Shown piece after piece: positions 1 through 10,942 of a DNA stretch of 64,000 nt. Source of the stretch: Linnemannia hyalina (Eukaryota; Mortierellomycota; Mortierellomycetes; Mortierellales; Mortierellaceae); contig JAHRHY010000027.1 of the NCBI GenBank assembly GCA_019671135.1, forward strand, positions 182,001-246,000, in the 5' to 3' direction. The notes beneath the pieces were generated by a model. It made no database searches. It was not told where the DNA came from and saw only the letters and a list, made by a program, of their open reading frames with translations. Position 1 is the stretch's first letter. Every line of letters starts with the position of its first letter. The position numbers were made by a program, and so were the translations under genes.

Positions 1-608
1 GTCCCTGTCCGTCTCTGGGCTCGTCGTACCTGGACCCTCGAACTTGTCCTTGTCTAGGCTGCTCCATGCCTCGCGTCCATTTTTTGCGTTCCCTTTCTAC
101 ACTTTCCTTTGCTAGTTTCCTATTTTCTTTACAAATTCGTGTACAAGTACAACCTTCAACCTAATAGTAAATCACCAACTTCCACTCGTAAGCTGGTTTT
201 CTAATGCTCTGTGTCCACAACAGCAGTGACTTTCTGGTTGCAGTTAGCCTTTTGATATGGTGGTTTGAAGCACAGATCAGAGCGTAGACGGAATGACGAT
301 CCGTTGGAAGCAAACCACATAAAATGGAAAGGTTGAAAAAAAATACATTTATTCACATAAGCGACATACAAAAAATAGCAAAAAAGACAGGCGAAGGAAA
401 AAAAAACGAAGAGAGAGAAAAGAAAGTGTATCTCAAGGAGATACAAAGATACGTTCAATGAACAGCGGTAGCAATAGTAAGAGTAGGCGTGAGAAGGGTG
501 ACAACTGGCGACAAGGGGGAAGGGTTGAAGGGTGTGTAAGTCGAAATGGAAAAAATAAGAGAGGAGTCAAGGGTAAGCGAGTGAGAGGGTAGGTGACTTT
601 CCGTCGGC
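1..608. other. Window edge and 3' flank of NPC2-like gene
   Basis: No coding region is supported here. The part next to base 608 should be the 3' UTR of the minus-strand NPC2-like gene. Open frames are short, low in complexity and without family resemblance. The plus strand is A-rich at about 335-430. Confidence 0.5.
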
Positions 609-2304
609 TTAGATGCCAAAGTTGGCCCTGGCGTTGAGGCAGGTAACTTGCTTGTCATCAGGATTCCTGACCTTGACATTGACAAAGTACTTGCCCTGGA
701 AAGGGAGAGAGAAGTATTAATGGATTGCATTGTTAGTTCCATAAAACAATTCAAGAGCAGAGCGGAGCAAGAGTTAGAAAACCACAGTCAAGTAGACTTA
801 CTGGAGGGATCTCCTTGGGGAGCTCGACCTCATGGTGAAGGAACTGCTGGCCTTTCTTCAGGGGGCATGGCTTGTCGATCTTGGCGGACTCTTCGCAAAA
901 GTCGAGTTCCTTGGTCAGCAATTTGATCAATCCGACCCTATTGAGCGCAATCAGAAAAAAGGGATCGATGGGTGAATAACCAGCCGGACATTGAAAAAAG
1001 TGAGGAGAGAATTCTGTGGTCTGCATCGGACTGCATCATGAGGTGATCCACTGGCCCCTCCCGCCAGAATGTAAACCCCGTCTGACTGTCCCTAGGTAAA
1101 GTTCTTCTGTCGCAGAGATCTGTAAAAAGAGTGGTATTTCCTGGTATTCGATTCACTGTGGTGGTCGTGAAGAGATGTCAGCCCATCATCGGTTGTCTTC
1201 CGACTGCATGGTCATGCTTTGTATGTCGTCTGTATCTCCCCCAATCCTTTGATGTGAAGATGTGAGAAATGTAAGGGTGTCGCATCTTCATATCTCTAAC
1301 TGCCTTCCTGCTTGCTCTGATTTCGCCTAAGCACAGTGTTGTCAATGGCATGTCATGCTTAGGGTAGCCCTGCTTCTTTTGCTGCTTTTTGTTGCTGATG
1401 TAGATGTTGTTGTTGACGCAGTTAGTGCGAGTGGTCGATCAATCGGATCTTTATCCATGTGTCTAGTAGTTATCGTTGTATACAATTTAGAGTGCGTAGC
1501 CCCATGACGTCCACCCCTCTCACTCGCTCGTTTCTACCTCTTGACACCCCTTTCTTGTCATTTTTCATTGCCACTGTGGGTTTGGGAGAAAGAATGTAAC
1601 GCTCAATTGTTCCTGCAGCCAAGACAGTTGTTGTAGTTTAAAATTCCTTGTTTGTCGTGCGTGGGTTGTAATGGTTGCGTGCGTGTGTGCTGGTGTAGTT
1701 GTTGTTGCTCTATGATGATGGGCGCAAGGCCCCTTGCGCTGATGTTTTGCTCTCAAAGCAAAGCCTTGTTGGGATTCTTTTCTGTGCGATGGTTAAAGGA
1801 CGTCGTTGTGAACCCAGCAACAACAACAACACAGAGCTATCGCGTAACAGTACCGCTATCGTTTGTGCATATTCTCTTCCACTCTTATCCACTCTGGCAC
1901 TCTCTTTCCTATTCTCCTCCTGCTTTTCTTCCTGGCCGTGACAGTGTGGGAGGAGATGTGGTCCAACTCAATAGTAGAAAGCACATACCCCCAAAAAAAA
2001 AAAAAAAAAAAAAAGAATGAATGTAAAAGTAAAAGAGGGAGACTTACTTGACGATGAGGTTGATCTTTGCGCCTTCGACAACGTCTTCACTGAGTTCACC
2101 TTCAGCATCGATGACAAGGACTTCGCCTTTGAGAGGAGGGTTGGGGTTGAGGGAGTAGTTTATCAACTTGAGGATGTCGTCTGGAGTACCACATTCCTCG
2201 ATGGTTGCTGGGGCGGGGACAAAGGAGAAGGGGTTGTTGATGGAGGCTGCAGAGACGAGACCGAATGCGCAGGCCAGGGAGATGACGACTGACAAGAGAC
2301 GCAT
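609..2304 (-). CDS. NPC2: NPC2-like ML-domain sterol/phospholipid carrier
   Basis: Small secreted or vacuolar/lysosomal lipid-binding protein of the MD-2-related (ML) family. In fungi the family is known as NPC2 or phosphatidylglycerol/phosphatidylinositol transfer protein, and it hands sterols to NPC1. Exons on the minus strand are 2304-2048, 937-802 and 695-609; the join gives 159 residues. A signal peptide covers about residues 1-20 (MRLLSVVISLACAFGLVSA). Family landmarks follow: an early CG pair, the NPNPPLKGE segment, LDFCEE, a later CPLKKG, PPGKYFVNV and a C-terminal VTCLNA, giving the usual cysteines. The start at 2304 is chosen over the upstream in-frame ATG at 2460 because the signal peptide begins there. 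The first intron, about 1.1 kb, is much longer than other introns in the window. Confidence 0.93.
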
Positions 2305-2817
2305 TGTGTTTGTATGGGTTTGTATAGGATGAGTGGTAGTGAGGATAGATAGGAGAGAGATTAAAAGAGAAGGAAGGAAAGGAGGAAGAAGGTGAAGGTT
2401 GTTTGAAAGCAAAGCGGAGATAGAGAGCAGACAAAGAAGACAACCTTGCAAAAGACTCAAGAGTCACGCAAATGAGGTCATGTCAGATGACATTCAGAAT
2501 GGGGCAATTCTTGAGTCAATTTTGCCGTTCTCCTTTGCAGCCATCTCATGCATACCCTTCACCGCCTGACCATGCAACAAGCAATTGAAGCGATGTTGCA
2601 CCTTGACAAGAAAACGTATTACTTTTTGGAAAGGTTTTATTCATTGTTGGTTGTTATTGTTGTTGTTGCTGTTGTTTTGTGCACAAATAGTCCTCTTCAG
2701 CACTACTTTCATAAGTGGGGCTATACTCCACATATCATCCTTGTTCTTAAGCGTACGGACGCGAAAGGAAAAAGGAAAAAAAGTCCATCCCTTGTTGGAT
2801 CAAGCCAATCTGCGGAT
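2305..2817. other. Intergenic, NPC2-like to Mpo1-like
   Basis: This is the promoter side of the NPC2-like gene and the 3' side of the Mpo1-like gene, both on the minus strand. The block at 2330-2420 is purine-rich on the plus strand, so it is a pyrimidine-rich leader just upstream of the NPC2 start. I see no other gene. Confidence 0.5.
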
Positions 2818-3848
2818 TTACTGGGGCTTCTGCTTGTTGCCAAGAGCCTTCTTGGCACGGAAGGCTGCAATGTCGGCGGCGACCAGGACATCAAGCTCCT
2901 TCTTCAACTGGGGACGGTAGCCAAGGAAGAAAAGGACCTCCCAAACAACAAAGTAGGGAGCAAGAACAAGAGCTGTAAAAATATTATGAAGAACGAAAAA
3001 AAGGGTTTTGAGTTACTAATTGGTGGGAAATCGGTAATTGAAAAGGCCGCAATTGTGCATGTGCGTGAATGTGGGTGCGTTTGAAAGGATGATAGACATT
3101 TTCGGGTACCTTGAACAAGGTTCTCAGTGAGCTTGGGGGCGCGCTTCTCGAAGAATCCGTGGCCGATGAATTGAGCAATCCAGGCACCAGCGTGAACATA
3201 ACCGGCAATACGGTTGGCATCGGGGTTGGTGGCGAGGAAGTGGGTAGCGTGCTTGGCAAGACCCAAGAAGAGAGGCGCGCTAATTAGCTATTTATCAAAT
3301 ATCCGTGATGTCCATGTAAAGAGGTTACAAAAAGTCGATTCGGTTCGCGACACATGTTTGCAAGAGCGATGTGCCGAGTATCCATGATATCCATGCAGAA
3401 GTCAGTTCGCAAGAGAAAAGGAAAAAAAAGAACGGGATGTGTGAGAAAAAGGTAAAAGCGACGCGAGGCGCGACAACGTGCAGCATCTTTGCATCAATTT
3501 GAATCCGGATTGTCCGAAGCGTAATCATGAGCCGAGAGAAGGACTTACGGCGGTTTCCTTGTCGAGGGCAAAGTAGTAGGAGACGTAGCCGGTCATCATC
3601 AACCAGGCAGCGTTAGGAGTGGCAAAGGCAAAGAGCTTCGAGAGGGCAACGGGGATAGTGGCGCCAGAGGCAACGGCAGCAGCAGTGGGGTAAGTAATCA
3701 GGGGACCGGTGTTGGCGGCAAAGACGAGACCAGACCAGAGGATGAGGGGGATGCATGTGAGATGGATGCCGACGTTCCAGACATTGTTATGATGGGTGGC
3801 GTACTGGAGCAGCTGGTACTTGATGTCGAAGAGCTTGGATTGTGACAT
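2818..3848 (-). CDS. MPO1: Mpo1-like (DUF962) ER membrane 2-hydroxy fatty acid dioxygenase
   Basis: Yeast Mpo1 (YGL010w) is an ER membrane Fe(II) enzyme that alpha-oxidises 2-hydroxy fatty acids in phytosphingosine breakdown. Exons on the minus strand are 3848-3549, 3287-3110 and 2972-2818, giving 210 residues. The early [11 protein letters not shown] segment and the later [19 protein letters not shown] plus ALVLAPYF segments match the family, which has HHNPKNVLIH, VGHGVFEKRRPAL and LVLAPYF in yeast. Several hydrophobic segments fit a polytopic membrane protein, and the conserved histidines fit metal binding. The ATG at 3848 is used because an N-terminus beginning [12 protein letters not shown] fits the family. 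Exon 2 has two nearby AG acceptors; only the one ending at 3288 keeps the frame. Confidence 0.93.
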
Positions 3849-5714
3849 GATGAGAACGTATGGCTGATGAATAAAATACAAGAAAAAAAAGGAGCAGTTG
3901 GAGGGGGGACTTGAGGAAAAGTAAAGAAAAGAGAGAAAGAAAAGGTGTGGGGAGGGGATGATGCACGCGCTATATATTATCGTGATCGAGAAAGTCGGAG
4001 AAAGGTCATCGGCCTATTTCTGTGGGCTTTGCGAGTACAGCCTTCTTTGGATTAAACCCTGCTCTTGCATTTTCCTCTGTTCATTGCGTGCGCTTATTTC
4101 TCCATAGGGGTTTCTTCTGCCCTCTTGCCTTTGACCTGCTCGTTGACAAGACCGACCGACCGAACGACTGACAGCCATTGATTAATTTTTCGCTCTGGTC
4201 CACCAGACCTCAGAAGCAAACGCCTTCTTCCCAGCCGGGCTCATCTCTTCCCCACTCCTCATTGTTTGCTAGGAACATCACTTTTGTAATAGGCTTGGCC
4301 TACTGCCAGACAGACCGACTGTGCACTTTCTTTGTCAGATGTCATTGGATCGTCCAACCCGTCGGTTCATCAATACGACGACAAGCTTTTTTTTATTCAT
4401 CATTGATCACCTTTTGTCGCCTCCAAAGGTCGCGGGAAAATTCTTTTTAATCGCAAAAAAAAAAGAGCAGCTCTTCTCGATCACCGGGTGTCCTTTATCC
4501 CGATAACAGGACAACAGAACAACAGAACAACAGAACAACAGAACAGAAAAAAGGGAAAGGAGAATGGTCCAGCTAAGGGTAAAATACTTTAAACAACATT
4601 CATCCGATGACATGGACAATTGCTTGGCGTCTTACTTTACTAATTCTAACACGGTTAAAAATGGAAAAGCGAACACGATAGGAAATGCATGGACGACGCA
4701 TGCGTCGTTTTTTATTTTCTAGAGTGACCGATCAGTGATAAAAATGCGAAGGTTGAATATGAGAGACACGTTGGTGGCAAAATGAGAACGCGTATCCGAA
4801 TATCGTTTTTGTTCGTTTTGTTGATTGTTTGGGTGCACTCATCATGTTCTACGCGACTGCAATAAACACGACTGCATCTCTCCCACTTTTCCAGCATTTG
4901 GAAGCTGTCATAGCTTTGGGAAAGGAGTCGTAACACGTCATAACTAGCGTTGTAGCCGATCCAGTGCCAGTTTTTAATGCTTCTTGTGGTGCCGAAGCAG
5001 ACATTCACGAAGAGGATAATGCTGGACTAGAGTATCAGCACATGGCATGCTTAGACCAAGTTTGGGTGTCGGTAGACGACGCGGCGGTCGTAGAGTTTGA
5101 AGGGCAAAATCTGCCCGCATGCGAGATTGCCTAATCCAACTAGCATGTCGACCAACCCTCTGTATGGGTTATTCACGGACAGGGTTGTTTGTGCGAACAA
5201 ATAGTTGAAAGAAAACGATATAAAGTCAAAGGCGTGTACATATACTGGCAGAATTCTTGCCATTGTGATAAAGGATGAATTGACGTGTCCCAGTTGATCC
5301 TCATTTTGAGGTGTATTCAAACATGGAGGGAAAGAAAAAAGTTGGTAGAAGGTCTGAGACGGAAGTGTGGTATTCTTGCGTTGGAGGAGTCTGTACGTGA
5401 GTGGCGGGTGTGAATAGTGATGAGTGAGGGATGGTGGATGGCCAATGACTGAACAAGGGAAGAGAAGATTCGAAAAACGATTCGAAAGAGAAAAGGTCAA
5501 AATAACCGCGCTGGGATGAGTTGACTATGCTAGCTTTGAATGGCAGAAGCACCATGCTGAGAAGAAGCAAGATTGGTGGCAAATAATTGTCGCAAATGCT
5601 GCGCGTTTCGAGTGACGTCATCCTTCCGAGCATGGCTCGGACTTCATATCTCGGAGATCGCTCCATTCGCATCTACTTACTCAACTCTTTCACCCTCCCC
5701 TCTACCTTTTTACA
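3849..5714. other. Intergenic, 1.9 kb between divergent genes
   Basis: This separates the minus-strand Mpo1-like gene from plus-strand NUO51. It holds a short direct repeat at about 4509-4544. Minus-strand open frames at 4712-5008 and 5051-5500 show no domain, no convincing splice logic and no family resemblance, so I call no gene. The final 100 bases before 5715 are pyrimidine-rich, as expected of a fungal promoter or leader. Confidence 0.45.
4509..4544. repeat. 8-bp direct repeat, about 4 copies
   Basis: About four tandem copies of the unit AACAACAG lie in the intergenic region. This is simple-sequence DNA with no visible function. Confidence 0.7.
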
Positions 5715-8026
5715 ATGCTGAAGTCTACTGGCGTCTCAAAGGGTAAGGGCCTCGATCTTGCTTGAAGCTATTTCGTACATGGGCACCATCTCTACCCGGG
5801 GGATCATCACTCTCAGCAGAGCGCGTCGCTATTTCTCGCTGTTCCTGTCACTCGGAAGGAGTTTTCCGGAAAAGGAGATCATCACCTTTTTTTCCTCAGC
5901 GGATGACAAGTGTGTTCGGGATTTACGCATTGTGGTCCGAATCGGACTCGGATCACGGTCAAAGGTGTTGGATTGTGCTAGTTGGATATATGTGTTCTAA
6001 CCGCGCTCTGTCTCTTCTTTACTTTTGATATATCCATCGGCCTTTTTTCAACACGGATCGCCATTCTCCGACATCAACAACACACAACCTCTTGACCACG
6101 CTTCACTTGGTCCTCCTCACCTCAACAATACTACATCATACCCTTCGGATACACCAATGCTCATTCGACACTCGACTCAACACTCGATACTTCTGGATCG
6201 CATCTTAGCCCTGTTGGCCGGAGCGCGTCCTATTCGGTCCTTCGTAGCCAAGTCGGCCGTCCGAGCCTTGGCTACTGCAGCACCCGTCAACCCCATCGTT
6301 CCTCCCGTCAGAACCAGCTTCGGTAGCTTGAAGGATGAGGATCGCATTTTCACAAACATCTACGGATTCCACGACTACAAACTCCAGGGCGCCCTCAAGC
6401 GTGGTGACTGGTACAAGACCAAGGAGATTTTGCTCAAGGGACACGACTGGATCTTGGACGAGATGAAGGCGTCTGGACTCCGCGGACGTGGTGGTGCCGG
6501 TTTCCCATCCGGATTGAAGTGGAGTTTCATGAACAAGCCCCACGATGGCCGGTAAGTTCACGTCAGAGGATATCTTTTTTCATAATCATTAGCAGGACGC
6601 CTACAGGAACGATGCAATCTGCCGACTGCTCCAACTGCATCAATGCATTGAATTGCAATAGGAGTTGGATATGAAAACTGCAGGAAGCAATGAATTTACG
6701 AGCCGGGTCGGCAGAAAGTGGAGTTAGGAAGGACAACTTTATAGTAGACATAGGAGTGGAAGGAGACTAATCGATATGTATCCAAGAGGAGACATCAACT
6801 TAGTGCTCGATCCAAGAGCTCGCGCACAGACTTAAACGTGATGCTAACGTTATCTCACCCCTGTGATGTATAGCCCCCGTTACTTGGTTGTCAACGCTGA
6901 TGAGGGTGAGCCAGGTACCTGCAAGGATCGCGAGATTATGCGTGGCGATCCCCACAAGTTGATTGAGGGATGCTTGGTCGCTGGTCGTGCCATGAACGCC
7001 AACGCCGCCTACATTTACATCCGCGGAGAATTCTACAACGAGGCTTCCAACCTCCAGGTCGCCATTAACGAAGCCTACAAGGCTGGCTTGATCGGCAAGA
7101 ACGCCTGCGGTTCTGGTTACGATTTCGACGTCTACATTCATCGCGGTGCTGGAGCCTACATTTGCGGAGAGGAGACTGCTTTGATTGAGTCGATCGAGGG
7201 TAAGGCTGGAAAGCCCCGCCTGAAGCCTCCATTCCCCGCTGATGTCGGCCTCTTTGGATGCCCCACCACCGTCGCTAATGTCGAGACTGTCGCTGTTGCC
7301 CCCACTATCTTGAGACGCGGTGGAAAGTGGTTCGCTGGTTTCGGTCGCCCCCGTAACGCTGGTACCAAGCTGTTCTGTATTTCTGGACATGTCAACAACC
7401 CCTGCACAGTTGAGGAGGAGATGTCGATCCCCCTTAAGGAGTTGATTGAGAAGCACTGCGGAGGTGTCAAGGGAGGCTGGGATAACCTTTTGGGAATCAT
7501 TCCCGGAGGTTCTTCTGTCCCAGTTTTGCCCCGCAAGATCTGCGACGATGTCTTGATGGACTTTGATGCCCTTCGTGATGTCCAGTCTGGTTTAGGAACA
7601 GCTGCCGTTATTGTCATGGACAAGTCGACCGATATTGTTTCGGCCATTTCTCGCCTTGCCGCCTTTTATAAGCACGAGTCCTGCGGACAGTGCACGCCTT
7701 GTCGTGAGGGAACCACCTGGTTGGCCAACATGATGACCCGTTTCGAGAACGGCCAGGCCCGCCCCCGCGAGATTGATATGATTGAGGAGCTCTCCAGGGA
7801 GATTGAGGGACACACCATTTGCGCCTTGGGTGACGCCGCCGCATGGCCCGTCCAGGTACGAGCTCGTCATTTTATTATTATTGCACTGTCGTTTGAATGC
7901 ATGGTATTGAGCTCAATGCTGACCCCTCTCTTCTTTGGTGTTTTATAGGGTTTGATCCGTCACTTCCGCCCAGAATTGGAGGCACGCATGGCTCAGTTCA
8001 GACAGGACGCTCAGGTCCAGGTTTAA
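5715..8026 (+). CDS. nuo51: NADH:ubiquinone oxidoreductase 51-kDa subunit (NDUFV1/NUO51)
   Basis: Peripheral-arm subunit of mitochondrial complex I that binds NADH and FMN and carries iron-sulfur cluster N3. Exons are 5715-5742, 6209-6551, 6874-7855 and 7949-8026, giving 476 residues, normal for the precursor. The first exon supplies nine codons plus one base. Joining it to the [12 protein letters not shown] segment creates an arginine-rich, acid-free mitochondrial presequence. The nucleotide-binding loop [10 protein letters not shown] lies near residue 105. Further landmarks are the family segment [15 protein letters not shown] and the N3 ligands in [11 protein letters not shown] plus the later cysteine of HTICALGD. 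The ATG inside the longer open frame at 6025 is rejected because it lies in intron 1. The coding bases favour C at third positions, as in a well-expressed gene. Confidence 0.97.
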
Positions 8027-8117
8027 TTATCTTTTTATTATTTTTGCAGAGGAACGAGATGAAGAAGGACGTGACGATGAGATAGATAGGATGGAATAAT
8101 GGACCATCATAGATAGA

Positions 8118-8120
8118 CAC

Positions 8121-8151
<31 letters not shown>

Positions 8152-8163
8152 ACACACCCACAC
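8118..8163. repeat. CA microsatellite
   Basis: An uninterrupted CA run of about 30 bases continues into interrupted CCA/CACA sequence. It lies in the gap between the convergent NUO51 gene and the orphan gene. Confidence 0.9.
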
Positions 8164-8441
8164 AACACCCCCTTTACCCAAAGGATGAAGCGAACAACGA
8201 TCTTGCTTTTTTTGACAACCATTTTGCTTGTTGTGAGGTTTTTGTATAGGTACCTTGGAGGTATTGGAGACTGTGCAGCTGCCAATCTATATACAGAGGT
8301 AAATGATACATCGAAGTAGCACCGTGAGACTATCGGGCATATCGCGATCCATTGCACTTGTTGTCGGGCGTAAATGTACTTTATTTTTTGCAGTCTTCAA
8401 AATGTTTTCAAAAGACGGCGAAGCAATGATGATGGCCAACT

Positions 8442-9923
8442 TCACTTGCGAGGCTGATGGGTATGAGTGGCGCGTCGAGGAGTTGTGGATGAAGCGGGCT
8501 CAGATAACGATCGTTCATCCAAAGGTGACACAGGCTCCAAGTCGATGGCGTCCAGAACTGCGTGTTGGTTGCTCGAATCTTGCCGCTCGAGATGGTACAT
8601 CAAGCTGAGGCGAACCCTCCCGGGGTTTGACTGCGTACGCGTGCTCTTATTGCGTGGTGGGCGAGGACCCTCGGTTGGCAAGGGAAAAGTGATTGCTGGG
8701 AGTGAAAGGTTGGTTGTGTTTGATCCTAATCTGGTTGTCAAGGGTACCCGTCGAAGGTTCTGGGTCGACGGGTCGGACATCAGGGATTCCAAGATCGGAG
8801 GACGAGGAGGAAAAGGAGGTGGTTTGTGCTGTGCTGTTGGGAGATGGCGAAGCAGCGTGTCTGCGAAGCTTTTGATTGCGTCAGCCGTAGTGTCCTGCTC
8901 GATAATTAGTCCTGTTGCATTGGCGCTACTGGCTACGCCACTGGTAGACGAGAAAGCGCGAGATGGGCTAGAGTGACCAAGGGGTCGTGATCTGGCTGGC
9001 GAGGTGGTTGCGGCAGCTTGAGATGTCCGAGACGGGGCAATAAACTGACCGACGAAGCCCAAGGGGAAAGAGGGATCCAAGCCAGCTGGGAATCGAAACG
9101 AGAAGGCCCTGACATTGGCTTCTTCAGGAGCAGCAGCTGGATGCGTGTGTCTTTTCGAGAGCTCCTGATGGGATTGAGTCGGAAGATACTTGGAGGATTG
9201 ATTGGTGTCGCCCCTATCGTGAGATCGGCGTCGTTTTCCTCCGAGAATCAATGCGCGGCTCCATGGAGAGGGCAACAACCGCTGGGCTTGGTGGTTGAGT
9301 AGTATCTTCTTCTCGAGTCGGTTGACTGCCTGGCGCACACATCCGATGTTCTGGATGGCAGGAGCGGCGGTAGAACTGGCAGCTGTAGGGGCAGCGCTAG
9401 CAGAGCTCCCAGTTGTAGTTGCCCGAGTAGATACAAGTTCCCGTGTTCGCTCTGGCGCTGACATCGTGGCGACAGGCTTGGCCAGACTTGAAGGTGATTG
9501 CGAAGACAAAGAAGGCGATGACGGTGATGCTGAGGTGGAGGGCGGATCTTGGACGAGAGAACTGTTGGCCCTGGTCACGGAGCGAGTCCTGGGAGGCGAA
9601 GTTCGCCTTATGCGGGTACGCTTCTTCTTTGAAGTGTTGGTGTTGGCGTTGTAGTTGGAGTTGACTGGGCGAGTAAGAGCAGTGCTCGTGTCGAGATCAG
9701 TTGCTGTTGCACCGCCGTACGTGATGTCAGATCTGGCGAAGGGCGAGTGTGAAGAAGAAAAATAAGATTGTGGTTGTGTCTTTGTATGCTGAGCAAGATG
9801 TTGTTTTTTTTGCTGAGAGTCAGTGTTAGTTGCCTGAAATACCCCTCGGCCGCTGTGTGCTGCTACTGGAGTTGTTGTGGTTTTCGCCACTGTGGCGAGT
9901 GGTGCGAGGGTTGTGGATGACAT
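8442..9923 (-). CDS. Hypothetical intronless low-complexity protein, 493 aa
   Basis: A single uninterrupted minus-strand frame of 493 residues, rich in Ser, Thr, Pro and Ala, hence probably largely disordered. Two segments look more structured: one around residues 190-230 with IGCVRQAVNRLEKK followed by a basic GGKRRRSHD stretch, possibly a nuclear localisation signal, and one around 275-300 with FSFRFPAGLDPSFPLGF. A second basic patch (KKKRTRIRR) is near residue 100. I do not recognise a family. Support for a real gene is the length of the frame, the interspersed non-repetitive segments, and a leader rich in short tandem bases upstream. It is convergent with NUO51. It may be lineage-specific. 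Confidence 0.6.
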   Translation of the reverse strand: MSSTTLAPLATVAKTTTTPVAAHSGRGVFQATNTDSQQKKQHLAQHTKTQPQSYFSSSHSPFARSDITYGGATATDLDTSTALTRPVNSNYNANTNTSKKKRTRIRRTSPPRTRSVTRANSSLVQDPPSTSASPSSPSLSSQSPSSLAKPVATMSAPERTRELVSTRATTTGSSASAAPTAASSTAAPAIQNIGCVRQAVNRLEKKILLNHQAQRLLPSPWSRALILGGKRRRSHDRGDTNQSSKYLPTQSHQELSKRHTHPAAAPEEANVRAFSFRFPAGLDPSFPLGFVGQFIAPSRTSQAAATTSPARSRPLGHSSPSRAFSSTSGVASSANATGLIIEQDTTADAIKSFADTLLRHLPTAQHKPPPFPPRPPILESLMSDPSTQNLRRVPLTTRLGSNTTNLSLPAITFPLPTEGPRPPRNKSTRTQSNPGRVRLSLMYHLERQDSSNQHAVLDAIDLEPVSPLDERSLSEPASSTTPRRATHTHQPRK

Positions 9924-10942
9924 TTGAGTTGGGCGTTCGCGTTCTTGGCTGGGTGCTTGTGTGTTCGCGTAGGGTTCTTGAATGAGTATTTGGTCAGTTC
10001 AGTACTTTTGCTGTGCAAAAAAACAGGGTGCTGTAGGTGTGGTGTGTTGTGAGCGTGTTGCTGTTGCTCGGATGGTTACCTGGATGCAAGGTGGCAGTTT
10101 GGTTATGAGAGGGATAGGCTCAGAGGAAAGGAAGAGAAAGGCAAGAGGAGTAAGAGTCATCAGAAGAAGACGAAGAAGAGAAAGGCGTCGGCACTCTGAT
10201 GATAGTCTTTTTTTGGTGTGATGGGAGCACTGATAGTTTTGTTGTGTTGTCAGCGTGGGAGTGTCGATGTATCTGATGTGGTGTGGATACGCATCACCTT
10301 TTCCACCTTTTCTCGCTTTTCTCGACAGAGAAAGGGCAATAAAGACATAGACCTATGGCGAAGAACAACAGCAGGGTCACAGATAGGGTTCGATACATGG
10401 CCATGCGTGTAAGGCTCTTCTTGGTCGGTCGTGTGTGTACCTGAAGAAAGAACTACATGCAGTGAAATATTGCCAGTCACTCTTGGAGGATGCGCCATTT
10501 TTTTCTTAGTTGTTCTGTGTGTTCTCGAGGTAGTATTCTCCCCCACAAAAAAGAAACGACGCGCTCCCCTTTTTCCCTTCCTTTTCCTTCTTTTTTTTTC
10601 CTACTTCTTCTTCGTCTTCTTCACTACTTTACCCCCTTCTTCACCTCTTGTACAACATACTCCTCCCTCCCTCTCCTCCCTCTCTCTCTTTCGTCACTCT
10701 TTCTTGCTCCACATCGACATCCATTCACCTCAAAGAGAAAAGAGATTCAAACAACCAAAAAAAAAGACTATCCCCTGTACAGACACAGCCTTTACTTCCA
10801 CCGCCACACAAGGCACGCCAGCCTCTCTTTTACCCCCATAGTTTGTCCATGAAGACACACGGGACAATACGAATGAATAAGACTAACGCGCGTCTACTTT
10901 TCTGTGGATTCCAACACACAACTAGATCTACATACACACACA
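9924..10942. other. Intergenic, divergent promoter region
   Basis: This separates the minus-strand orphan gene and the plus-strand BAT2_N gene. From 10495 to 10830 the plus strand is strongly pyrimidine-rich (CT, TTC and CCT tracts), typical of a fungal promoter and 5' UTR. No separate gene is seen. Confidence 0.5.

Noticed and set aside
5051..5500. 149-residue minus-strand open frame
   Set aside because: No domain, no family resemblance and no clear splice partners; the composition looks like chance.
6025..6208. ATG-started extension of the NUO51 second exon
   Set aside because: It lies inside intron 1. The exon at 5715-5742 gives the right frame and a proper mitochondrial presequence.
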